Below are positions 7,977-13,706 of a DNA stretch of 13,706 nucleotides, piece by piece. This stretch comes from Saccharicrinis sp. UBA6048 (GTDB taxonomy: Bacteria > Bacteroidota > Bacteroidia > Bacteroidales > Marinilabiliaceae): assembly GCA_002429115.1 (NCBI GenBank), contig DIYS01000118.1:1-13706 (forward strand). The letters are read 5' to 3'. Both the position numbers and the translations under genes were made by a program. Each line of letters begins with the position of its first letter. Position 1 is the stretch's first letter. The notes beneath the pieces were generated by a model that saw only the letters and a list, made by a program, of their open reading frames with translations, made no database searches and was not told where the DNA came from.

Positions 7977-9575
7977 ATGAACTGTTTTATAGCGTTTGAT
8001 CAGGAGTTACAAAACTCTGAATTACCTTATTTTTTTACAAACCCGTTTAATTACCAGCCACATAAGTTATGTGAGGAAGCAAGTATTATATTGCAAAAGA
8101 AATTGCAATTGAACAATGAAACGCGCAAAGGTAAAATGTTTGGTGTTTTGGTGGTTCAGCAAGCTGATAATACACTAGGATTTATAGCTGCTTATTCGGG
8201 AAATGAAGGGGATGTAATATCGTCTTTCCCATTTGTTCCTCAGGTCTTTAATGTTACTAATCCAAATGGATTCTTTCGCATGGGAGAAGCGGAACTAAAT
8301 GCGATAAACCGGAAGGTAGACGATTTAATTGTAAGCTCAGAACTTCATTCATTACGCACTGGATTTGAAGAAAAAAAGGCAAGTGCTGCTCAACAGTTAA
8401 GGACTGTAAAGGAAAATAATAAAAAAGCGAAACAGCTTCGTGACGAACGAAGACGTAATGCAACGGACGATGAATTAAAGGCGATCATTCGGGAGAGTCA
8501 GACCGAGAAGAGTAATTTGCATAAGTTGAAGAAACAACTTAAAGTTGAATGTGATGTTTTAAATGAGCAGATAGCAGCTGTTGAGAAACGTGTCAGCGCT
8601 TTGAAAGCTTTACGAAAACAAAAGTCGGCAGAATTACAAAAGAAGCTTCTTAACCATTATGTATTTGCAAATGCGAATGGCGAGCGAAAAAGTGCGTGGG
8701 ATATCTTTAAGGAGTTCAATAACACAGTTCCGCCTGCTGGTACCGGCGATTGCGCAGCTCCAAAACTACTTCAGTATGCCTATCTGAATAAGCTACGACC
8801 TATAGCAATGGCTGAATTTTGGTGGGGACCATCGCCCAAGAAAGAAATACGAAAGCACGGTTACTTTTATCCTGCATGTAAGAGTAAGTGCGAGCCGGTT
8901 CTTGGACACATGTTAAAAGGGTTAGAAATCGAGCCTGAGAAAGAAAATGATTCTTTAGAATTAGAACTATTGTATGAGGACGAGTCCATCGTCATTGTTA
9001 ATAAACCAAGTGGATTACTGTCAGTACCGGGCAAAGAGATGGATGATTCGGTATATACGCGTTTGCAAAAACTATATCCGGAAGCCACCGGGCCAATGAT
9101 CGTGCATCGACTTGATATGGCAACCTCCGGAATTCTTGTTGTAACAAAAACAAAAGGTGCTCATGAGCAACTTCAGAAGCAATTTCGTGATAAAACTGTG
9201 AAGAAGATTTATACGGCACTTTTGGATGGAATTATTGATGGTGAAGTAGGAATTATAGAATTACCTCTTCGTGTAGATTTGGATGATCGTCCGCGTCAGC
9301 TGGTGGATTTTGAGTATGGGAAGCCAGCCATAACAAGTTGGAAAGTCGATCAGAAGACTGAAAACTACACGCGAATATTGTTTTATCCAGTTACCGGAAG
9401 AACACATCAGTTACGTATACATGCTGCACATCATGATGGACTTAATACTCCAATTGTTGGCGATGAGCTTTATGGGATAAAGAAGGAACGACTCTTACTA
9501 CATGCCAGTCATATCGAATTTAAGCATCCTGCTACGGATCAAATAATGAGCTTTGATTGCCCAGCAGATTTTTAA
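7977..9575 (+). CDS. RluA-family pseudouridine synthase with long N-terminal extension
   Basis: An RNA pseudouridine synthase of 532 residues, converting uridine to pseudouridine in rRNA or tRNA. The catalytic domain is at about 326-525: DESIVIVNKPSGLLSVPG, the catalytic Asp380 in HRLDMATSG, RTHQLRIH and VGDELYG. This domain alone is about the size of standalone RluA. The first 320 residues are extra: an alpha/beta part (1-110), a highly charged coiled coil (about 125-225), and a segment containing TGDCAAPKLL, EFWWG and FYPACKSKCEP with Cys259, Cys301 and Cys305. I recognise this long form as a recurring RluA subgroup, but the role of the extension is not known to me. A zinc site is possible, though only three conserved-looking Cys are seen. 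The ATG immediately follows the porin stop codon. The exact uridine target is not predictable. Confidence 0.92.
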   Translation: MNCFIAFDQELQNSELPYFFTNPFNYQPHKLCEEASIILQKKLQLNNETRKGKMFGVLVVQQADNTLGFIAAYSGNEGDVISSFPFVPQVFNVTNPNGFFRMGEAELNAINRKVDDLIVSSELHSLRTGFEEKKASAAQQLRTVKENNKKAKQLRDERRRNATDDELKAIIRESQTEKSNLHKLKKQLKVECDVLNEQIAAVEKRVSALKALRKQKSAELQKKLLNHYVFANANGERKSAWDIFKEFNNTVPPAGTGDCAAPKLLQYAYLNKLRPIAMAEFWWGPSPKKEIRKHGYFYPACKSKCEPVLGHMLKGLEIEPEKENDSLELELLYEDESIVIVNKPSGLLSVPGKEMDDSVYTRLQKLYPEATGPMIVHRLDMATSGILVVTKTKGAHEQLQKQFRDKTVKKIYTALLDGIIDGEVGIIELPLRVDLDDRPRQLVDFEYGKPAITSWKVDQKTENYTRILFYPVTGRTHQLRIHAAHHDGLNTPIVGDELYGIKKERLLLHASHIEFKHPATDQIMSFDCPADF

Positions 9576-9715
9576 ATTGCTATTGTAAGCGATGCATCCT
9601 GTAACTCATCTTAATACTTCTGTCGTAAATCATAATACTTAATTTAAAACATACCTGACATTCAGGAGTAAAACAATTAAATTAGTATACCTATATCACC
9701 TAATGCAATACTATT

Positions 9716-10459
9716 ATGAAGCGATTTATTTTATTCCTCACATTTTCGATGTCATTAGTTTTTTGTTTGGCTCAATCCGATACTCTGACAATTAATGATG
9801 ATCTACAACTTGTACATATTAAAGACTCCATTTTTGCACATGTTTCCTGGGTTAATTCTGAGCAATATGGTCGCTTTTCGTGCAATGGATTATTAATTAT
9901 TCGAGGCAATCAGGCAGTAATGATTGATACACCCATGAGTGTTGATCAGACTGAAGAATTATGCGATTTTATATTGGGTAAGTGGGGTGCACAAGTGATG
10001 ATGCTAATTGCCGGGCATTACCATGATGATTGTATCGGGGGATTGGATTACCTGCATGAACAAGGAGCTCAATCATTAGCTTCCATGCTCACAGTGGCAA
10101 AATGCGAAGAAGATGGCTTGCCAATTCCAACCATTGAGTTTGAGTCAGAGTATGATTTCAGGTTTGAAGATATTGAGGTAGAATGCCGGTTTTTTGGTGG
10201 TGGGCATTCGTTCGACAATATTACAGTGTGGTTACCTAAGCAGTGCATTCTTTTTGGTGGATGTTTGGTTAAGAGTGCTCAATCCAGAGGGCTAGGTGAT
10301 TTGGCAGATGCAGTAATAAACGATTGGATTCCGACGATTCAGAAAGTGCAATATGCCTATCCGGAGGTGGAGACAGTTATCCCAGGTCATGGGAACATTG
10401 GCGGAGCTGACTTGTTAGATCATACCATTAGTTTAGTAACACAATATCAGAATAAGTGA
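9716..10459 (+). CDS. Subclass B1 metallo-beta-lactamase, CcrA-like
   Basis: A secreted zinc hydrolase of 247 residues, expected to open beta-lactam rings in the periplasm. The signal peptide is MKRFILFLTFSMSLVFCLA with QSD following. All B1 zinc ligands are present: His101, His103 and His164 for Zn1; Asp105, Cys183 and His225 for Zn2 (standard 116, 118, 196; 120, 221, 263). The blocks HDDCIGGLDYL, GGGHSFDN, LFGGCLVK and PGHGNIGG are closest, from memory, to Bacteroides CcrA, and Lys186 (standard 224) is kept. Two positions are odd: standard Asn233 is Asp195 here (GLGDLAD instead of GxGNxxD), and the residue before the first ligand His is Gly100. Activity and spectrum are therefore uncertain. 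No regulator, transposase or integron feature is adjacent, so it looks chromosomal. Its TGA overlaps the GTG of the DUF1697 gene. No canonical promoter is seen in the 140 bases upstream. Confidence 0.92.
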   Translation: MKRFILFLTFSMSLVFCLAQSDTLTINDDLQLVHIKDSIFAHVSWVNSEQYGRFSCNGLLIIRGNQAVMIDTPMSVDQTEELCDFILGKWGAQVMMLIAGHYHDDCIGGLDYLHEQGAQSLASMLTVAKCEEDGLPIPTIEFESEYDFRFEDIEVECRFFGGGHSFDNITVWLPKQCILFGGCLVKSAQSRGLGDLADAVINDWIPTIQKVQYAYPEVETVIPGHGNIGGADLLDHTISLVTQYQNK

Positions 10460-11010
10460 GTACGGAAATTAATAAGTATGTAGCCTTATTAAGAGGCATC
10501 AATGTAGGGGGTAAGCGTAAAATATTGATGGCAGAGCTGAAAAAGGTTCTTTTATCAAAAGGATTTACTGATGTAGAAACATATATCCAGAGTGGTAATG
10601 TTGTTTTTAATTCAAAGGAAGTTACACCTGTCATCTTGGAGAATGAAATCTCAGATCTGATAAAGCAATCTTTTGGTCATGATGTGCCTGTTGTTGTGCG
10701 CACTCAGGAGGAATGGGATCAATTGATGAATGTAAATCCGTTTAAAGCGGAAGATATCGACAAGCTGCACATCTGTTTTCTTAAAGAAGAACCAACTCAA
10801 GATCGAATAGACAAATTAAGACAATACCCTTGTTCACCTGATCAATGGCATATCCGCGGTAAAGAGGTGCATATCTTGTGCAATGGAAAATACCATTTGA
10901 GTAAGATAGGAAATACGACCGTTGAACGTCAATTGGGTGTGCCTTCAACGGCTCGTAATTATAAAACGATCATGAAACTTCAAAAAATGCTCTGTGACAA
11001 ATGCTATTGA
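10456..11010 (+). CDS. DUF1697 family protein
   Basis: A 184-residue cytoplasmic protein with the DUF1697 hallmark YVALLRGINVGGKRKILMAEL at residues 8-28, followed by the family's typical YIQSGNVVF and a C-terminal RNYKTIMKL segment. The function of the family is unknown. The start must be the GTG at 10456: the hallmark begins only eight codons later and the next Met is at residue 25, inside the conserved block. GTG overlaps the beta-lactamase stop codon in a GTGA arrangement, which implies co-transcription and probably translational coupling. The length is normal for the family. Whether the pairing with the beta-lactamase is functional or accidental cannot be told from one locus. Confidence 0.9.
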   Translation: MSTEINKYVALLRGINVGGKRKILMAELKKVLLSKGFTDVETYIQSGNVVFNSKEVTPVILENEISDLIKQSFGHDVPVVVRTQEEWDQLMNVNPFKAEDIDKLHICFLKEEPTQDRIDKLRQYPCSPDQWHIRGKEVHILCNGKYHLSKIGNTTVERQLGVPSTARNYKTIMKLQKMLCDKCY

Positions 11011-11079
11011 GCGCCCAAATCCATTGTTAAAAATTAGCGAAGAGATGATTCGCGTATAGTCAAAATTTAATTAATATAG

Positions 11080-11087
11080 TATCTTTG
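11080..11087 (+). promoter_or_regulatory. -7 box of the lepA promoter
   Basis: TATCTTTG followed by CAGTCC is a perfect match to the Bacteroidota TAnnTTTG -7 consensus, lying 49 bases before the lepA ATG. Transcription would start near 11094. No clear TTTG -33 box is found about 20 bases upstream; that stretch is AT-rich (CAAAATTTAATTAATA). Confidence 0.75.
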
Positions 11088-11136
11088 CAGTCCTTATCGA
11101 CTGATTGATAAGCTAATTGATTGAAAGTAATTGTAG

Positions 11137-12924
11137 ATGAAGAATATACGTAATTTTTGCATTATTGCTCATATCGACCATGGAAAGAGCACGCTGGCAG
11201 ACAGACTATTGGGTTACACAGGAACAGTAACTGGTAAAGATGCGCAGGCGCAGGTACTCGATGATATGGATTTGGAACGTGAGCGTGGTATCACCATTAA
11301 GAGTCACGCTATCCAGATGGACTATGAGTTTGAAGGTGAAAAATATGTTTTGAACCTGATTGACACACCGGGACACGTTGACTTTTCGTACGAAGTGTCA
11401 AGATCAATCGCGGCCTGTGAAGGCGCCCTTCTGATTGTTGATGCCACTCAAGGTATACAAGCTCAAACCATCTCTAACCTTTACCAGGCCATTGAGAATG
11501 ATTTGACCATTATACCGGTATTGAATAAGATGGATTTACCCAATGCCATGCCGGAAGAGGTTGAAGATCAAATTATCGACCTGATTGGTTGTGAGCGCGA
11601 AGAAATCATTCGTGCCAGCGGAAAGACAGGTGAAGGTGTTGATAATATTTTAGCAGCATTAATTGACCGTGTGCCTGCTCCGGAAGGTGATAAAGATGCG
11701 CCACTGCAATGTTTGATTTTCGACTCAGTATTTAATTCATTCCGTGGGATTATTGCCTATTTCAAGGTAGTTAATGGTAGTATTAAGAAAGGAGATCACG
11801 TAAAATTCTTTAATACTGAAAAGGAGTATTATGCCGATGAGGTGGGGGTGCTTCGCCTGGATATGGAGCCACGTAAAGAGTTGAAAACAGGTGATGTAGG
11901 CTATATTATTTCAGGAATCAAAACCAGTAAAGAGGTAAAAGTAGGTGATACCATCACGCATGTTAAAGGAGGATGTCCTGAGGCAATCGGAGGTTTTGAG
12001 GAAGTAAAACCAATGGTATTTGCCGGTGTTTACCCAATTGATGCCGAAGATTACGAAGACCTGCGTGCAGCAATGGAGAAGCTTCAGTTAAATGATGCTT
12101 CATTGACCTACGAACCTGAGTCGTCAGCAGCTTTAGGCTTTGGTTTCCGATGCGGATTCCTTGGCTTGTTACACATGGAAATTATTCAGGAACGATTAGA
12201 TCGTGAGTTTGACATGGCAGTGATTACTACCGTGCCAAACGTACCATATATTGCGCATACCAAAAAGGGTGAAACCATAGATGTACACACACCATCTGAA
12301 TTGCCTGAACCAACAATACTAGATGTTGTTGAAGAGCCTTATATCAGAGCTTCTGTGATTACCAAATCGGAATACATTGGTCAGATTATGACCCTGTGCC
12401 TAGGTAAGCGAGGTACTTTGATGAAACAACACTACCTGACTGCCGACCGTGTTGATCTGGAGTTCGAATTGCCCTTGGCCGAAATTGTATTTGACTTTTA
12501 CGATAAGTTAAAGAGTATCTCAAAAGGATATGCATCATTCGATTACCATCCGATTGAATTCCGTCCTGCCAAGTTGGTTCGCCTAGATATACTATTGAAT
12601 GGTGAAAGTGTGGATGCACTATCATCATTGATTCACTTCGACAATGCACAAGTGTTTGGTCGTCGTATGTGTGAAAAGCTGAAAGAGCTAATCCCGCGTC
12701 AGCAATTTGATATTGCTATTCAGGCGGCTGTTGGAGCTAAAGTAATTGCCCGTGAAACAGTGAAAGCCGTGCGTAAAGATGTAACCGCGAAATGTTATGG
12801 TGGCGATATCTCGCGTAAGCGTAAGCTGCTCGAAAAGCAGAAAAAAGGTAAGAAACGTATGAAGCAGGTGGGTAATGTTGAGGTGCCTCAAAAGGCATTC
12901 TTAGCAGTATTGAAACTGGATTAA
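11137..12924 (+). CDS. lepA: Elongation factor 4 (LepA), back-translocating GTPase
   Basis: A ribosome-associated translational GTPase of 595 residues, the normal length for EF4/LepA. The G domain shows the P-loop AHIDHGKS (11-18), switch I RERGIT (48-53), DTPGH (76-80) and NKMD (130-133). Next comes the EF-G-like beta-barrel domain (about 190-270). EF-G III/V-like domains follow, including FGFRCGFLGLLHMEIIQERL. The LepA-specific basic C-terminus ends the protein: KCYGGDISRKRKLLEKQKKG and a terminal VPQKAFLAVLKLD. No motif is missing. The ATG at 11137 places the P-loop at the usual distance from the N-terminus. The gene has its own promoter box and a strong terminator, so it is probably a single transcription unit. 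Confidence 0.98.
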   Translation: MKNIRNFCIIAHIDHGKSTLADRLLGYTGTVTGKDAQAQVLDDMDLERERGITIKSHAIQMDYEFEGEKYVLNLIDTPGHVDFSYEVSRSIAACEGALLIVDATQGIQAQTISNLYQAIENDLTIIPVLNKMDLPNAMPEEVEDQIIDLIGCEREEIIRASGKTGEGVDNILAALIDRVPAPEGDKDAPLQCLIFDSVFNSFRGIIAYFKVVNGSIKKGDHVKFFNTEKEYYADEVGVLRLDMEPRKELKTGDVGYIISGIKTSKEVKVGDTITHVKGGCPEAIGGFEEVKPMVFAGVYPIDAEDYEDLRAAMEKLQLNDASLTYEPESSAALGFGFRCGFLGLLHMEIIQERLDREFDMAVITTVPNVPYIAHTKKGETIDVHTPSELPEPTILDVVEEPYIRASVITKSEYIGQIMTLCLGKRGTLMKQHYLTADRVDLEFELPLAEIVFDFYDKLKSISKGYASFDYHPIEFRPAKLVRLDILLNGESVDALSSLIHFDNAQVFGRRMCEKLKELIPRQQFDIAIQAAVGAKVIARETVKAVRKDVTAKCYGGDISRKRKLLEKQKKGKKRMKQVGNVEVPQKAFLAVLKLD

Positions 12925-12961
12925 GAAATTTGATCCCTGTTGGGAGTTGAAAATAACTCGG

Positions 12962-12992
12962 GCTCGCTAATTTTTTTAGCGGGCTTTTTTTT
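12962..12992 (+). terminator. Rho-independent terminator of lepA
   Basis: A 9-bp stem, GCTCGCTAA (12962-12970) with TTAGCGGGC (12976-12984), includes one T-G wobble, has a loop of five T residues and runs into eight T residues (12985-12992). It lies 38 bases after the lepA stop codon. Confidence 0.9.
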
Positions 12993-13043
12993 ATGTCACC
13001 AACCGCTTAGCGGATGCCTCATGCTTGATGTTCACCGCCACCG

Positions 13044-13121
13044 CTTCCACTGCTGCCGCACGAATCCTTTCATGTGGCTTATTATATCAGGAACGCGTAA
13101 GGACACGCGTATCCGCGAAGG
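13044..13121 (+). repeat. Palindromic interspersed element, copy 1 (diverged)
   Basis: This copy starts CTTCCACTG and ends CCGCGAAGG, matching the borders of copy 2 (CTTCCGCTG to CAGCGAAGG). The core GCTGCCGCACGAATCCTTTC at 13052-13071 is identical to copies 2 and 3. A 9-position hairpin (CCGCACGAA with TTCATGTGG, loop TCCT) has one C-A mismatch. A second hairpin is ACGCGT (13093-13098) with ACGCGT (13105-13110). The outer stem is reduced to CTTC with GAAG. No coding potential is seen. The element starts about 50 bases after the lepA terminator. Confidence 0.78.
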
Positions 13122-13134
13122 TTAATTTATATGC

Positions 13135-13470
13135 CTAAGTTAACTGGAAGTGCCAACTGCAAGTGTTAACATATGACTGAGTTGACTGAGGGTATCAATT
13201 ACATGTGTTTATCGGAGTCTAAGTTGACCAGAGGTGGTAATTGCAAGTGTAATTATAACCCTAAGTTGAACGGAGGTATTAATTACATGTTCATTTCGGA
13301 GCCTGAGTTGACTGGAACCATCAATTACATATTGTAATACAGACCTGACCGGATTGGAAGAACCAATTCAATGTTTAATTGGAACCTTCAGCCGGCTGGG
13401 AATGTCAATCAAATAGTCGTTTGGGGCCCTGAGTGAGTTTTATATGTCAATTAAGTGTTTGGTTGTGCCC
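13135..13470 (+). repeat. Degenerate tandem array, eight 42-bp units
   Basis: Units begin at 13135, 13177, 13219, 13261, 13303, 13345, 13387 and 13429, exactly 42 bases apart, and the array ends where element copy 2 begins (13471). The early units share CTRAGTTGACTGG at the start and ATCAATTACATG in the middle; the last 14 bases vary most. Units 2-5 are the most alike and 6-8 the most decayed. One forward frame reads ELTGGINYMCLSEP-like 14-residue units through units 2-4 and 6-7, but in-frame stops fall in units 1, 5 and 8 and no start or RBS is visible. I treat it as non-coding or a decayed coding repeat. The function is unknown. Confidence 0.72.
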
Positions 13471-13563
13471 CTTCCGCTGCCGCACGAATCCTTTCGTGTG
13501 GTTTATCGTATAGGAACGCGAGAGGTACGATAACTATCGTACTCGCGCACCAGCGAAGGGGCA
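13466..13563 (+). repeat. Palindromic interspersed element, copy 2 (three-way junction fold)
   Basis: The best-preserved copy, 98 bases including the closing stem. P1 pairs 13466-13479 with 13551-13563 (13 bp, one bulged C at 13474). P2 pairs 13480-13488 with 13493-13501 (9 bp, one G-T, loop TCCT). P3 pairs CGCGAG (13517-13522) with CTCGCG (13542-13547), then TACGATA (13526-13532) with TATCGTA (13535-13541), with an AGG bulge. A 15-base joiner separates P2 from P3. It could be a REP/MITE-like mobile repeat or a structured RNA; it matches no RNA family I can name. Confidence 0.78.
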
Positions 13564-13603
13564 GATGGAAGTCTGTTGCTGAATGTTTCTTTAATTTCAA
13601 ATC

Positions 13604-13653
13604 AGGATCGTATCTTGATTTGCAGCATAGCTACTTAAGCAACGATCCTTTTT
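13604..13653 (+). terminator. Orphan terminator-like hairpin
   Basis: AGGATCGT (13604-13611) pairs with ACGATCCT (13642-13649) and leads into five T residues (13649-13653). The 30-base loop is long for an intrinsic terminator. No open reading frame precedes it after lepA, so it would end a non-coding transcript or read-through from copy 2. Confidence 0.38.
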
Positions 13654-13679
13654 ATATTAACCGCAGAGTAAAAGAAGAA

Positions 13680-13706
13680 CTTCCGCTGCCGCACGAATCC
13701 TTTCGT
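13680..13706 (+). repeat. Palindromic interspersed element, copy 3 (cut by window end)
   Basis: From CTTCCGCTG to the last base, 27 bases are identical to 13471-13497 of copy 2, including the left arm and loop of the P2 hairpin. The preceding bases (AAAGAAGAA) differ from those before copy 2, which places the element's left border at CTTCC. The window stops inside the hairpin. Confidence 0.75.

Noticed and set aside
9654..9666. Palindrome CCTGACATTCAGG upstream of the beta-lactamase as an operator
   Set aside because: The arms are only 5 bp, easily met by chance in 140 bases, and no regulator gene or second half-site supports it.
9716..9775. Lipoprotein signal on the beta-lactamase
   Set aside because: The Cys at residue 17 is preceded by LVF; Phe at -1 does not fit a lipobox, and cleavage after CLA fits signal peptidase I.
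11037..11053. Hairpin GCGAA...TTCGC after the DUF1697 gene as a terminator
   Set aside because: The stem is only 5 bp and no T-tract follows.
12940..13125. 61-codon open frame after lepA
   Set aside because: It starts with TTG, runs straight through the lepA terminator and into element copy 1, and its product resembles no family. It is a chance frame.
13135..13470. CRISPR array
   Set aside because: The 42-bp units show graded divergence along their whole length, with no invariant repeat alternating with unrelated spacers, and no cas gene is present.
13466..13563. tRNA gene
   Set aside because: The fold is cloverleaf-like at first sight, but it has only two internal arms, a 13-bp closing stem, no T-loop GTTC signature, no plausible 7-base anticodon loop and no discriminator/CCA end.

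Overview
The window looks like a piece of a Bacteroidota chromosome, most likely a marine or gut-related Bacteroidales/Marinilabiliales-type organism. The evidence is tandem S46 dipeptidyl-peptidases, an RNase H with a viroplasmin-type N-terminus, a TPR/LytS-type sensor kinase, starts without Shine-Dalgarno sequences, and a perfect TAnnTTTG promoter box in front of lepA. No genus can be named from the sequence alone. Both ends lie in sequence that recurs inside the window, so this may be a whole contig broken at repeats.

Layout. (1) 1-3825: two tandem S46 peptidases of the DPP7 (glycine S1 pocket) type. The first lacks its N-terminus because the window begins inside it, and a strong terminator separates the two. 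(2) 3880-4509: an RNase H1, converging tail to tail (one base between stops) with (3) 4511-6376, a TPR histidine kinase on the minus strand with no response regulator beside it. (4) 6564-9575: a DcaP-like outer-membrane porin abutting (TAA then ATG) a long RluA-family pseudouridine synthase. (5) 9716-11010: a secreted subclass B1 metallo-beta-lactamase resembling CcrA, overlapping by four bases a DUF1697 protein that starts with GTG. (6) 11137-12924: lepA (elongation factor 4) with its own promoter and a strong terminator. (7) 12993-13706: about 700 bases with no gene.

The gene-free tail is the most unusual part. It holds three copies of a structured palindromic element (13044-13121, 13466-13563, and 13680 to the window end). 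The second copy can fold into a three-way junction with a 13-bp closing stem. Between copies 1 and 2 lies a degenerate tandem array of eight units with an exact overall 42-bp register (13135-13470). An orphan terminator-like hairpin follows copy 2. This looks like a REP/MITE-like or structured-RNA repeat family rather than any gene type I can name.

The genes do not form one pathway. The peptidases, porin and kinase suggest an envelope devoted to peptide and solute uptake and sensing. RNase H, the pseudouridine synthase and LepA are housekeeping nucleic-acid and translation genes. The beta-lactamase/DUF1697 pair is a small two-gene unit. No integrase, transposase or phage gene is visible.
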